Of a stretch of DNA of 64,000 bases, positions 55,615-64,000 are shown one piece after another. A program made the translations under genes and the position numbers. Origin of the DNA: Rheinheimera salexigens (GTDB lineage Bacteria; Pseudomonadota; Gammaproteobacteria; Enterobacterales; Alteromonadaceae). Numbering within the stretch: the stretch's first letter is position 1; every line of letters begins with the position of its first letter. The notes beneath the pieces are model-generated. The model ran no database searches and had not been told where the DNA came from. It worked only from the letters and a program-made list of their open reading frames with translations. The stretch spans positions 919,044-983,043 of the forward strand of contig NZ_MKEK01000001.1 in assembly GCF_001752395.1 (NCBI RefSeq), read 5' to 3'.

Positions 55615-56187
55615 ATGAATTCAATGACAAAAACAGCACCTAGTCAGCCAACTTTTCGGCAAAGCCCACATTGCGATGCCCGACCCGCAGATACGGTGGT
55701 GAGTGTGTTGGTGATCCATAATATTAGCTTACCGGCTGGGCAATTTGCGCCTAACCCAGAACAACATGCCTATGTTGATGACTTATTTATGGGGACTTTA
55801 GATACGACTGCCGAGCCGGGTTTTACTGATTTAGCCGGGCTTAAGGTGTCGGCACATTGTGTAATATGGCGCGATGGTCGAGTGTTTCAATATGTGCCTT
55901 TTGCTAAGCGGGCTTGGCATGCTGGAGTGAGCCAATTTGACGGCCGTGAGCGCTGTAATGATTTTTCTATTGGCATAGAATTAGAAGGTACGGATAATTT
56001 GCCTTATACTGATGCTCAGTATCAAAGCTTAATTATGCTGACAAAACAAATTATGCAATTTTATCCGGCGATTACACCACAACGTATTATTGGCCATAGT
56101 GATATTGCCCCTGGACGAAAAACCGATCCGGGTCCAGCTTTTGATTGGGCTCGTTATCAAACCGCTATTAAGGAGTTTACCCTATGA
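55615..56187 (+). CDS. ampD: 1,6-anhydro-N-acetylmuramyl-L-alanine amidase AmpD
   Basis: A 190-residue cytoplasmic zinc amidase of muropeptide recycling that removes the stem peptide from anhydroMurNAc. Zinc ligands are the His of LVIHNISLP near residue 34 and the His and Asp of GHSDIAPGRKTDPGPAFDW near 153-165; IGIELEGTDN holds the catalytic Glu. No signal peptide, as expected for AmpD rather than AmiD. It overlaps ampE by 4 nt. Its product, free murein peptide, would feed the L-Ala-D/L-Glu epimerase found at 19.5 kb. Confidence 0.95.
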   Translation: MNSMTKTAPSQPTFRQSPHCDARPADTVVSVLVIHNISLPAGQFAPNPEQHAYVDDLFMGTLDTTAEPGFTDLAGLKVSAHCVIWRDGRVFQYVPFAKRAWHAGVSQFDGRERCNDFSIGIELEGTDNLPYTDAQYQSLIMLTKQIMQFYPAITPQRIIGHSDIAPGRKTDPGPAFDWARYQTAIKEFTL

Positions 56188-57152
56188 CGTTAATCAGTAT
56201 GCTGTTAGCACTTATAATAGAGCGCTTAGCAGTACGCAGTGATGCTTGGCAAGCCAGTGGCTACTTAAGAGCCTATGTGCGCTTAAGTGCCAGCTCGGGT
56301 TTAAGCAAGTTAGCATCGCATCGTATCGGCCAGTATATTTGGTTAGCCTTACCGGGTGCTGTATTGGCTTTAGTGTTGTGCTTATTAGACAGCCATTTAG
56401 TTAGCTTAGTGGTTAATACCCTAGTGTTATTGTTGGCCATTGGTTGCTGGCACTATAGACAGCTATATAAGCACTATTTAAATGCTATGGAGCGCGGCGA
56501 CGAAGAAGCCGGTTTTTTAGCGATGCAACAAATTAGACAAGATAGCGGCAGCCGCGAGCAAAGTAGTTATGGCCAAGTACTAGTGTGGTTAAATTTTCAA
56601 TATTATGCCGCTGTAGTGTTTTGGTTTTTGGTTGCCGGTGTATTTGGCGTTATTACTTATGCCTTAGTAAGGCATTTACAGCAGCAAAAAGGCCAATATA
56701 ACGTTGAAGTAAGCGCTAGCGCTGACTCAGATGTTGAATTTGATACTGATTCAGATGATGATGAATTAGCCGCTAAGCAAGCCCCTGAGCAAGTAAGCTA
56801 CCAAACTAGCGAACAAGCAGAAGCTTACTTCCGATGTGTACCTGCAGATAGTAAAGCGGTAGGTATAGTGGCGCATTGGTTAAATTGGTTTCCAGCGCGT
56901 TTGTTTGGTTTAGGTTTCGCTTTAGTGGGGCATTTCTCACGAGCAACCTCTACCTTATTAAGCTATTTTTTGGATTTTACGGCCGACAACGAGCTAGTAA
57001 TAACCGAAGTAGCCGCTGCAGCTGAGCCCATGCCAGAGCTAGTGGTAAATACGATAGAAGAAAGCGGCCATATGCTGCAGTTAGCCAAGCGCAACATGCT
57101 GTTCTTTTTAGCCTTAACCGCCATGCTTACCTTAGCGGGTTGGTTAGCTTAA
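56184..57152 (+). CDS. ampE: Regulatory signalling membrane protein AmpE
   Basis: A 322-residue inner-membrane protein of the AmpE/CobD-like family with hydrophobic segments near 1-12, 50-85, 130-160, 222-250 and 298-320. The N-terminus LISMLLALIIERLAVRSDAW is the family signature. An acidic cytoplasmic insert (about 178-205, SADSDVEFDTDSDDDE) makes it longer than E. coli AmpE (284). Its role in beta-lactamase induction is not understood and no ampR or ampC is in this window. It is followed by a REP palindrome. Confidence 0.9.
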   Translation: MTLISMLLALIIERLAVRSDAWQASGYLRAYVRLSASSGLSKLASHRIGQYIWLALPGAVLALVLCLLDSHLVSLVVNTLVLLLAIGCWHYRQLYKHYLNAMERGDEEAGFLAMQQIRQDSGSREQSSYGQVLVWLNFQYYAAVVFWFLVAGVFGVITYALVRHLQQQKGQYNVEVSASADSDVEFDTDSDDDELAAKQAPEQVSYQTSEQAEAYFRCVPADSKAVGIVAHWLNWFPARLFGLGFALVGHFSRATSTLLSYFLDFTADNELVITEVAAAAEPMPELVVNTIEESGHMLQLAKRNMLFFLALTAMLTLAGWLA

Positions 57153-57168
57153 GCTTTTAGCATTTAAT

Positions 57169-57224
57169 TAAAGGGGTCAGAGTCGTTGCCGTTGTTATGC
57201 GTTGCAACGACTCTGACCCCTTTA
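57169..57224. repeat. Solo REP palindrome after ampE
   Basis: Arms 57169-57189 and 57204-57224 are perfect 21-bp reverse complements with a 14-nt loop and share the GGGGTCAGAGTCGTTG core with the repeats next to the RAYT gene 12 kb away. It probably also ends the ampDE transcript. A C8 run follows at 57231-57238. Confidence 0.9.
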
Positions 57225-57345
57225 TTACTTCCCCCCCCTAGCTTTGAGTGTTTACTCTAAGTATTTTCTGCTTTGCCTTTGGCTTTGTTCTCTGCTTTAT
57301 TTACTTGAGAGTAGAATAATGTTACTTTATCGCGCATAAATGGAT

Positions 57346-57360
57346 ATTGGTAAGACCAAT
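57346..57360 (+). promoter_or_regulatory. PdhR operator upstream of pdhR
   Basis: ATTGGTAAGACCAAT is an almost perfect palindrome that matches the PdhR box (ATTGGTnnnACCAAT). It lies 58 bp before the pdhR start codon. No second copy is visible before aceE, so one pyruvate-responsive promoter probably drives the whole operon. Confidence 0.85.
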
Positions 57361-57417
57361 TTACACTTGGTTTTATGTTAGGCTACTAACTCACTTTTGA
57401 GGCGTTTTTTTACTTAC

Positions 57418-58176
57418 ATGGCAGACTTTAAAATTAAACCCGCTAAGCTTTCCGATAGGATAGTTGAACAGCTTGAAAACATGATGCTTGAGGGCAGCTT
57501 TGCTCCTGGCCAAAGGTTGCCGGCTGAGCGCGAGTTAGCAGAAAAGTTTGCGGTGTCTCGTCCTTCATTACGTGAAGCGATCCAGAAGTTAGAAGCTAAG
57601 GGCTTAGTGAACCGCCGCCAAGGTGGTGGTACTTATGTCAGTGAAAATTTAACTCAGGGCTTAACGGATCCGCTGTTTGAATTAATTGCTCGGCATCCAG
57701 AATCGCAGTTTGATTTGCTAGAGTTTAGGCATGCCTTAGAAGGAATTTGTGCTTATTACGCCGCGTTACGCGGTACAACGGCCGATTTTGCCCAGATTAA
57801 ACGTTATTATGATGCTATTTGTGATGCACAGCAGTTAACGGATTTAGACAGTGAAGCTAAGGCGGTGGGTAATTTTCATTTAGCCGTGGCCGAAGCGTCG
57901 CATAATGTGGTGTTGCTGCATTTAGTTCGCGGTTTAATGCCATTAGTTGAAAAGAATATACGTATCAATTTAGACAGCTTGCAGCATAAAGAAGGCATTG
58001 TTGGCCAATTAAATCAGCATCGTCAGCGGTTAATGCAGGCGGTGATTAACGGCGAGCCGGAACAGGCGCGTCAGGCCAGTAATGGCCATTTAGCCTTTAT
58101 TGAAGAAGCGTTGTTAGAGATAGGCAAAGAGCGGTCGCGCATTGAGCGGTCACTGCGGCGCACTCAGCAAAGCTAA
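57418..58176 (+). CDS. pdhR: Pyruvate dehydrogenase complex repressor PdhR
   Basis: A 252-residue GntR-family regulator (FadR/FCD type). The winged helix (about 7-72, LAEKFAVSRPSLREAIQKLEAKGLVNRRQGGGTYV) is followed by the FCD ligand domain (about 95-235). Pyruvate binding releases it from DNA. I chose ATG 57418, which gives the E. coli-like N-terminus (MADFKIKPAKLSDRIVEQLE); an upstream TTG would add seven unsupported residues. Its own promoter region has a PdhR box. A 16-bp tandem repeat begins at the last codon. Confidence 0.95.
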   Translation: MADFKIKPAKLSDRIVEQLENMMLEGSFAPGQRLPAERELAEKFAVSRPSLREAIQKLEAKGLVNRRQGGGTYVSENLTQGLTDPLFELIARHPESQFDLLEFRHALEGICAYYAALRGTTADFAQIKRYYDAICDAQQLTDLDSEAKAVGNFHLAVAEASHNVVLLHLVRGLMPLVEKNIRINLDSLQHKEGIVGQLNQHRQRLMQAVINGEPEQARQASNGHLAFIEEALLEIGKERSRIERSLRRTQQS

Positions 58177-58218
58177 TACTGAGTAAAGCTAGTACTGAAT
58201 AAAGCTAGTACCGAGCAA
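58171..58218. repeat. Tandem 16-bp repeat at the pdhR stop codon (3 units)
   Basis: AGCTAATACTGAGTAA, AGCTAGTACTGAATAA and AGCTAGTACCGAGCAA follow directly. The first unit starts with the last Ser codon and stop codon of pdhR. Confidence 0.85.
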
Positions 58219-58318
58219 AGTAAGATGGGTTAAGTTTACTTGTAGCTTAATCAAAATAACTTTTTAACGACCATGTGTATATATAACACAGGCGTGTATA
58301 ACCAAAGGAAACCTCGAT

Positions 58319-60985
58319 ATGTCTGAAGTCAATAAAGTTGACATCGACGCGCTAGAAACCAAAGAGTGGCTAGAAGCGTTAGAATCGGTTGTTCGCACTG
58401 AAGGGGTAGAGCGGGCTCAATTCCTGCTTGAACAAGTGTTAGGGCAAGCGCGTTTAGAAGGCGTAGCAATGCCTACCGGTGTGACAACTAACTACATTAA
58501 TACCATAGCGCCGCAACAAGAGCCGGCGTACCCTGGTGATGTTAACTTAGAAAGACGTATTCGCTCGGTTATCCGTTGGAACGCGATAATGATTGTATTA
58601 CGTGGTTCGAAAAAAGAATTAGACTTAGGCGGCCATATGGCGTCTTATCAGTCATCAGCAGCGTTTTATGAAACCTGTTTCAACCACTTTTTCCGCGCAC
58701 CTAACGATAAAGACGGTGGCGATTTAGTGTATTATCAAGGCCATATTTCTCCGGGTATTTATGCCCGTGCCTTTGTTGAAGGTCGCTTAACGGCAGAGCA
58801 ATTAGATGGCTTCCGCCAAGAAGTAGATGGCAAGGGTATACCAAGTTATCCGCACCCGAAATTAATGCCGGAATTTTGGCAGTTCCCAACTGTTTCGATG
58901 GGCTTAGGTTCTATCTCTGCTATTTACCAAGCACGGTTCTTAAAATATTTAAATGGTCGTGGCTTAAAAGACACCACAGAACAGCGGGTTTATGCTTTCT
59001 TAGGTGATGGCGAGATGGACGAGCCAGAATCACGCGGTGCTATTTCGTTTGCTGCCCGCGAAAAGCTGGGTAACTTATGCTTTTTAATTAACTGTAACTT
59101 ACAGCGCTTAGACGGCCCAGTAATGGGTAACGGTAAAATCATCCAAGAATTGGAAGGGTTATTCCGTGGCGCTGGCTGGAACGTAATTAAAGTCGTATGG
59201 GGTCGTGGTTGGGACAAACTATTAGCCAAAGACACTACCGGTAAATTATTGCAGTTAATGAATGAAACCGTTGATGGCGATTACCAAACTTATAAAGCTA
59301 ATGACGGTGCTTATGTACGTAAGCATTTCTTTGGTCGTTACCCAGAAACAGCAGCGTTAGTAGCGGATTTAACCGATGAAGAAATATTCGCTTTAAAACG
59401 CGGTGGCCATGAGCCTTCAAAACTATTTGCTGCCTTTAAAGCGGCGCAAGAGTGCACCGATAAGCCAACCGTTATTTTAGCTAAAACCGTTAAAGGTTAT
59501 GGCATGGGTGAAGCAGCTGAAGGTAAAAATATTGCGCACCAAGTGAAAAAAATGGATATGACGCACATATTGATTCTGCGCAAACGTTTAGGCCTTGAAG
59601 ATTATATCACTGAAGATCAGGTTGCTGAGCTACCGTATATTAAGTTGCCTGAAGGCTCGGCTGAACTAGCCTATTTGCATCAGCGCCGTGAAGCGTTAAA
59701 AGGTTATACGCCGAAACGTTTACCTAAATTTAGCCAAGCACTAACTTTGCCTGCGTTAACAGAGTTTGACGGCTTGCTTGAAGAGCAAAAACGCGAAATC
59801 TCTACCACTATGGCTTTTGTGCGCATGTTAAATATCTTATTAAAAGATAAAAATATTGGTCAGCAAATTGTGCCAATTATTGCCGATGAAGCCCGTACCT
59901 TTGGTATGGAAGGCTTGTTCCGCCAGATTGGTATTTATAACCCAGGTGGCCAAACCTATACCCCTGAAGATCGCTCGGTATTGTCTTACTATAAAGAAGA
60001 TACTGGCGGCCAAGTATTACAAGAAGGTATTAACGAGCTAGGCGCGATGTCGTCTTGGGTTGCGGCTGCAACCTCGTATAGCACCAACGATTTACCGATG
60101 ATCCCGTTCTACATTTATTACTCGATGTTTGGTTTCCAACGCGTCGGTGATATGGCGTGGATGGCCGGTGATCAGCAAGCGCGTGGTTTCTTATTAGGTG
60201 CCACTGCCGGTCGTACTACCTTAAACGGCGAAGGCTTACAGCACCAAGATGGCCACAGCCATGTATTAGCCAGTACAGTACCTAACTGTATCTCTTATGA
60301 TCCTACTTATGCTTACGAGCTAGCGGTGATTATTCAAGATGGTATTGAGCGTATGTATGGCGAGAAACAAGAAAACGTTTACTACTACTTAACGGTAATG
60401 AACGAGAATTATCAGCACCATGCTATGCCAGAAGGCGTTGAAGAAGGTATTCGTCGCGGTATTTATAAGCTGGAAACCTTAAATGGTGATCGCGGTAAAG
60501 TGCAATTGCTAGGTTCGGGTACCATTTTAAAAGAAGTGCGTAAAGCAGCGGATATTCTAAGTAAAGATTACGGCGTAGCGTCTGATGTGTATTCAGTAAC
60601 GTCGTTTAATGAATTAGCCCGTGATGGCCATGATGTTGAACGCTTTAATATGTTAAACCCAGAAGCAAAAGCGAAAACGGCTTATATTGCTACTGTAATG
60701 AATAGCGCGCCTACCATTGCTGCAACCGATTATATGAAGAGCTATGCCGAGCAAGTTCGGGCTTATTTACCATCAACCTCTTATAAAGTGCTAGGCACGG
60801 ATGGTTTTGGTCGTTCAGATAGCCGTGAGAATTTACGCCGTCATTTTGAAGTTAATGCTAGTTATATTGTTATTGCGGCATTAAGCGAACTGGTTAAGCA
60901 AGGTGAGTTGAAGCAGGCTGTTGTTATTGATGCGCTGAAGAAATTCGGCATCGACAGCAGTAAAATCAACCCGCTATACGCATAA
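58319..60985 (+). CDS. aceE: Pyruvate dehydrogenase E1 component AceE
   Basis: An 888-residue homodimeric-type E1 that decarboxylates pyruvate with thiamine diphosphate and acetylates the E2 lipoyl groups. The N-terminal [19 protein letters not shown] and [19 protein letters not shown] match E. coli AceE; the thiamine motif is [12 protein letters not shown] near 228-239 running to [11 protein letters not shown], and the second-domain loop [21 protein letters not shown] is intact. Length equals E. coli (887). AAAGGAAACC precedes the ATG. It lies 142 nt after pdhR and 11 nt before aceF. Confidence 0.98.
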   Translation: MSEVNKVDIDALETKEWLEALESVVRTEGVERAQFLLEQVLGQARLEGVAMPTGVTTNYINTIAPQQEPAYPGDVNLERRIRSVIRWNAIMIVLRGSKKELDLGGHMASYQSSAAFYETCFNHFFRAPNDKDGGDLVYYQGHISPGIYARAFVEGRLTAEQLDGFRQEVDGKGIPSYPHPKLMPEFWQFPTVSMGLGSISAIYQARFLKYLNGRGLKDTTEQRVYAFLGDGEMDEPESRGAISFAAREKLGNLCFLINCNLQRLDGPVMGNGKIIQELEGLFRGAGWNVIKVVWGRGWDKLLAKDTTGKLLQLMNETVDGDYQTYKANDGAYVRKHFFGRYPETAALVADLTDEEIFALKRGGHEPSKLFAAFKAAQECTDKPTVILAKTVKGYGMGEAAEGKNIAHQVKKMDMTHILILRKRLGLEDYITEDQVAELPYIKLPEGSAELAYLHQRREALKGYTPKRLPKFSQALTLPALTEFDGLLEEQKREISTTMAFVRMLNILLKDKNIGQQIVPIIADEARTFGMEGLFRQIGIYNPGGQTYTPEDRSVLSYYKEDTGGQVLQEGINELGAMSSWVAAATSYSTNDLPMIPFYIYYSMFGFQRVGDMAWMAGDQQARGFLLGATAGRTTLNGEGLQHQDGHSHVLASTVPNCISYDPTYAYELAVIIQDGIERMYGEKQENVYYYLTVMNENYQHHAMPEGVEEGIRRGIYKLETLNGDRGKVQLLGSGTILKEVRKAADILSKDYGVASDVYSVTSFNELARDGHDVERFNMLNPEAKAKTAYIATVMNSAPTIAATDYMKSYAEQVRAYLPSTSYKVLGTDGFGRSDSRENLRRHFEVNASYIVIAALSELVKQGELKQAVVIDALKKFGIDSSKINPLYA

Positions 60986-60996
60986 GAGGATTGCAA

Positions 60997-62652
60997 ATGA
61001 CTATTGAAATTCAAGTTCCGGATATTGGTGCTGATGAAGTTGAAGTCACTGAGATCTTGGTCAAAGTAGGCGATAGCGTTGCTGTTGATCAAACCATTCT
61101 CAATGTCGAAGGCGATAAAGCGGCAATGGAGCTACCAGCGACTGAAGCTGGTGTGGTAAAAGAAATTAAAGTCGCCATTGGTGATATGGTAAAAACCGGC
61201 AGCGTGGTAATGATTTTTGCTGGCGCTGAGAGTAAAGCAGAAGCTAAGCCTGAAGCAAAAGCTGATGCTGAGCCTGAAACAAAAGCTGAAGCTAAGACAG
61301 AGGCTGCACCTAAAGCTGCGGCAACGACCAGCTTACAAGATATTAATGTGCCAGATATTGGCGCTGACGCTGTAGAAGTGACTGAAATATTAGTTAAAGT
61401 AGGCGATAAAGTGTCTGCTGATCAGTCAATAATGAGTGTTGAAGGCGACAAAGCGGCGATGGAATTACCGGCACCTGTAGCAGGTACGGTAAAAGAAATT
61501 AAAGTGGCTATTGGCGATAAAGTGTCTAGCGGCAGTTTAATGATGGTGTTTGCAACTGCTGATGATGCCGCCGAAGCTGCTACAGAAGCTAAGCCTGAAA
61601 CTACGCCAGATACAGCTGAAAAAGCACAAAGCGCTGAGCCTAAGCAAGCTGAGTCTCAACCAGCTAAACAAGAACAGGCTGCAACTGCAAGCGATGGCTT
61701 TGTTGAAAATAAAGAATATGCCCATGCTTCGCCGGTAATTCGCCGCTTAGCGCGAGAATTTGGCATTAATTTAGCCAAAGTTACCGCTACGGGCCGTAAA
61801 GGCCGCGTGGTTAAAGAAGATGTGCAAAACTATGTTAAGCAGTTAGTTAAGCAAGCTAGTAGTGGTGCAAGTGCTACGGCTAGTTCAGGCGGCGCTAACA
61901 GCGTAGGCTTTGATTTAATCCCATGGCCGAAAGTAGACTTTGCCAAATTTGGCGAAGTGGAAACTAAGCCGTTATCGCGGATTCAAAAGCTGTCTGGTGC
62001 TAACTTACATCGTAACTGGGTACGGATTCCGCATGTTACTCAGTTCGACGAAGCTGATATTACTGGCTTAGAAGATTTCCGTAAGCAGCAAAACCAGTTG
62101 GCAGAAAAGAAAAAGCTGGGGGTTAAATACACGCCATTAGTGTTTATTATGAAAGCGGTTGCTAAAGCGTTAGAAGAGTTTCCAACCTTTAGTAGCTCGT
62201 TATCAGATGATGGTGCTAGCTTAATTCTGAAAAAATATATCCATATTGGTATCGCTGTTGATACGCCGAATGGTTTAGTAGTGCCAGTAGTTCGCGATGT
62301 AAACAAAAAAGGTATTATTGAGTTATCACGCGAGTTGCAAGAAATTTCAGCTAAAGCCCGTGATGGTAAATTAACGTCTGGCGATATGCAGGGTGGCTGT
62401 TTTACTATTTCAAGTCTTGGCGGTATTGGTGGTACGGCATTTACGCCTATTGTTAATGCGCCAGAAGTGGCTATTTTGGGTGTATCTAAATCTGATATCA
62501 AACCAAAATGGAATGGTACTGAGTTTTTACCAGCATTAATGCTACCGTTAAGCTTATCTTACGATCACCGAGTGATCGATGGTGCTTTAGCCGCGCGGTT
62601 TACCGCTACGCTAGCCGGTTACTTAGCTGATATTCGCCAGATAATTATGTAA
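60997..62652 (+). CDS. aceF: Dihydrolipoyl acetyltransferase E2 AceF (two lipoyl domains)
   Basis: A 551-residue core of the pyruvate dehydrogenase complex. Two lipoyl domains carry the lipoylated lysines K41 and K152, each in [13 protein letters not shown]. coli has three such domains. Ala/Glu/Lys-rich swinging linkers follow each (about 78-112, 190-240). The peripheral-subunit-binding domain is [25 protein letters not shown] near 248-272, and the catalytic domain ends with [21 protein letters not shown] 60997 has AAGAGGA 6 nt upstream. The 12-bp tandem repeat at 62644 begins with its last codons. Confidence 0.97.
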   Translation: MTIEIQVPDIGADEVEVTEILVKVGDSVAVDQTILNVEGDKAAMELPATEAGVVKEIKVAIGDMVKTGSVVMIFAGAESKAEAKPEAKADAEPETKAEAKTEAAPKAAATTSLQDINVPDIGADAVEVTEILVKVGDKVSADQSIMSVEGDKAAMELPAPVAGTVKEIKVAIGDKVSSGSLMMVFATADDAAEAATEAKPETTPDTAEKAQSAEPKQAESQPAKQEQAATASDGFVENKEYAHASPVIRRLAREFGINLAKVTATGRKGRVVKEDVQNYVKQLVKQASSGASATASSGGANSVGFDLIPWPKVDFAKFGEVETKPLSRIQKLSGANLHRNWVRIPHVTQFDEADITGLEDFRKQQNQLAEKKKLGVKYTPLVFIMKAVAKALEEFPTFSSSLSDDGASLILKKYIHIGIAVDTPNGLVVPVVRDVNKKGIIELSRELQEISAKARDGKLTSGDMQGGCFTISSLGGIGGTAFTPIVNAPEVAILGVSKSDIKPKWNGTEFLPALMLPLSLSYDHRVIDGALAARFTATLAGYLADIRQIIM

Positions 62653-62679
62653 GTGATTGTGTAAGAGATTATGTAAACA
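62644..62679. repeat. Tandem 12-bp repeat at the aceF stop codon (3 units)
   Basis: ATTATGTAAGTG, ATTGTGTAAGAG and ATTATGTAAACA. The first unit is formed by the last two codons of aceF plus its TAA. Confidence 0.85.
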
Positions 62680-62687
62680 GTTAAAGC

Positions 62688-62719
62688 CAGAGGTCCCATT
62701 AAAAGTTACGGGACTTCTG
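62688..62719 (+). other. Hairpin between aceF and lpd
   Basis: CAGAGGTCCC (62688-62697) pairs with GGGACTTCTG (62710-62719), ten pairs with one G-U, loop of 12 nt, no U-run. It may protect the aceEF mRNA 3' end or reduce read-through into lpd. Confidence 0.5.
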
Positions 62720-62815
62720 CTGTTGGCAATGTTAAAATTTTGCCACTTTTTTCGCCTGATAGGTTTCAAGCAAACAACCTGTCAGTAACCCGACCCGATT
62801 AAGAAAGGTAATACG

Positions 62816-64000
62816 ATGAGCAACGAAATTAAAACCCAAGTTGTGGTGCTAGGCGCAGGCCCTGGCGGTTACTCTGCTGCATTTCGTGCAGCAGACTTAG
62901 GTCTGGAAGTCACCTTAGTAGAAGCACGTAGCACTTTAGGTGGTGTATGCTTAAACGTAGGTTGTATTCCTTCTAAGGCTTTATTACACGTTGCTAAAGT
63001 GATTGATGATGCCCGCGATATGGCATCTCATGGTGTAACTTTTGGTGCACCAGAAATCGATTTAGATAAAATTCGCAGCTGGAAAGACAAAGTGGTTTCA
63101 CAATTAACCACAGGTTTAGCTGGCATGTCGAAAATGCGTAAAGTTAAAGTAGTAACTGGTTACGGCAAATTCACCGGTGCTAACACCTTACAAGTTGGCG
63201 ATACTACAATTACCTTTGAACACGCTATTATTGCTGCCGGTTCAGAGCCAGTTTCTTTACCTTTTATTCCAAAAGATGATGATCGCGTAATCGACTCAAC
63301 TGGTGCCTTAGAGTTAAAAGACATTCCAGGCGAGATGCTAGTATTAGGCGGCGGTATTATCGGTTTAGAAATGGGTACTGTGTATCGTGCTTTAGGTTCT
63401 AAAGTATCAGTAGTAGAATTTGCTGATCAATTAGTACCAGCAGCTGATGCTGACTTAGTTAAAACCTATACTAAGTACAACAAAAAGAACTTCAACATTA
63501 TGCTATCAACTAAAGTTGTTGGCGTTGAAGCAAAAGAAGACGGTTTATACGTATCATTCGAAGGCAAAAATGCCCCAGCAGAAGCAGTACGTTATGACAA
63601 AATTTTAGTCGCAGTTGGTCGTAAGCCAAACGGTAACTTATTAGACGTCACTAAAGCCGGTGTTAACGTTGATGAGCGCGGCTTTATCAATGTTGATAAG
63701 CAATTAAAAACTAACGTTGACCATATCTATGCCATTGGTGATGTTATTGGTCAGCCAATGTTAGCGCATAAAGCGGTTCACGAAGGCCATGTTGCTGCTG
63801 AAGTTATTTCAGGTATGAAGCATTACTTCGACCCACGTTGCATTCCATCTGTAGCTTATACTGATCCAGAAATGGCTTGGACAGGCTTAACAGAAAAAGA
63901 AGCTAAAGAGCAAGGCATCAAAATTGAAACAGCCACCTTCCCGTGGGCTGCATCAGGCCGTGCTATTGCCTCTTCGCGCACTGAAGGCTTTACCAAATTA
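62816..64000 (+). CDS. lpd: Dihydrolipoyl dehydrogenase E3 Lpd (partial, cut by the right edge)
   Basis: 395 codons are visible of about 474 expected. It is the FAD enzyme that reoxidises dihydrolipoamide in the pyruvate and 2-oxoglutarate dehydrogenase complexes. The FAD loop is VVLGAGPGGYSAAFRAAD near 10-27, the redox disulfide is in GGVCLNVGCIPSKALLH (Cys45 and Cys50), the NAD loop is LVLGGGIIGLEMGTVYRALG near 179-198, and the second FAD motif YAIGDVIGQPMLAHKAVHEG near 305-324. The dimer-interface His-Glu region lies beyond the edge. AAGAAAGGT precedes the ATG. It follows aceF by 163 nt, so it may be partly independent. Confidence 0.96.
   Translation, partial: MSNEIKTQVVVLGAGPGGYSAAFRAADLGLEVTLVEARSTLGGVCLNVGCIPSKALLHVAKVIDDARDMASHGVTFGAPEIDLDKIRSWKDKVVSQLTTGLAGMSKMRKVKVVTGYGKFTGANTLQVGDTTITFEHAIIAAGSEPVSLPFIPKDDDRVIDSTGALELKDIPGEMLVLGGGIIGLEMGTVYRALGSKVSVVEFADQLVPAADADLVKTYTKYNKKNFNIMLSTKVVGVEAKEDGLYVSFEGKNAPAEAVRYDKILVAVGRKPNGNLLDVTKAGVNVDERGFINVDKQLKTNVDHIYAIGDVIGQPMLAHKAVHEGHVAAEVISGMKHYFDPRCIPSVAYTDPEMAWTGLTEKEAKEQGIKIETATFPWAASGRAIASSRTEGFTKL

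Noticed and set aside
57231-57238. C8 homopolymer after the solo REP as a phase-variable tract
   Set aside because: It is not inside or close to any reading frame or promoter box, so slippage would have no obvious effect.

Overview
The window is an AT-leaning gammaproteobacterial chromosome segment. Gene content and order point to an aquatic Alteromonadales-type organism of the Rheinheimera / Alishewanella / Arsukibacterium kind. That placement is inferred from protein flavour and synteny; no rRNA or marker alignment was possible. There is no prophage, integron, CRISPR array or large genomic island. The only autonomous mobile-type gene is a REP-associated tyrosine transposase at 44.9 kb.

Layout. 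1-5.6 kb: a phosphorelay pair (a gene cut by the left edge plus an Hpt protein), an MDR oxidoreductase, a cysteine-cluster protein and a large membrane GGDEF-EAL protein. 5.8-10 kb: recQ, a YigI-type thioesterase, rarD and a DUF599 membrane protein. 10-14.8 kb: the envelope block dolP-like / diaA / yraN / lpoA, divergent from rsmI, followed by the RNase P RNA gene. 15-22.3 kb: an accessory locus with a TonB-dependent receptor, a secreted NlpC/P60 endopeptidase, an L-Ala-D/L-Glu epimerase, a MurR/RpiR regulator and a YkuD-fold protein; together these look like peptidoglycan-peptide scavenging. 22.6-40.5 kb: a complete dcw cluster, mraZ to lpxC, tightly packed and all on the + strand. 40.6-44.8 kb: dciA (DUF721), secA, mutT, yacG. 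44.8-46.3 kb: the REP/RAYT unit and ibpA with a probable heat-sensing leader. 46.3-52.6 kb: zapD, coaE, pilD, pilC, pilB, pilA, all on the - strand. 52.7-57.2 kb: a cold-shock/DUF1294 fusion, nadC, a membrane aspartic protease, ampD, ampE. 57.4-64 kb: pdhR, aceE, aceF and lpd, with lpd cut by the right edge. From mraZ to lpd the order follows the E. coli 2-min region apart from the RAYT/ibpA and DUF1294 inserts.

How it fits together. Several parts converge on the cell wall: precursor synthesis and septation (dcw), synthase activation (lpoA), cytoplasmic muropeptide recycling (ampD) and the TonB/P60/epimerase locus. The P60 enzyme should release L-Ala-D-Glu, which is the substrate of the neighbouring epimerase. 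An inverted repeat GGAAT-N5-ATTCC occurs in both control regions of that locus and is a candidate operator for its RpiR regulator.

The most unusual DNA lies between genes. There are 7-bp-phased repeat arrays (TGAGTNN and complement) at five intergenic sites, short tandem arrays of 7, 10, 12 and 16 bp that start at stop codons, a row of three different 3-nt-loop hairpins separated by a constant 8-mer, a 100-bp inverted-repeat element, and REP palindromes, one of which encodes the C-terminus of the transposase.
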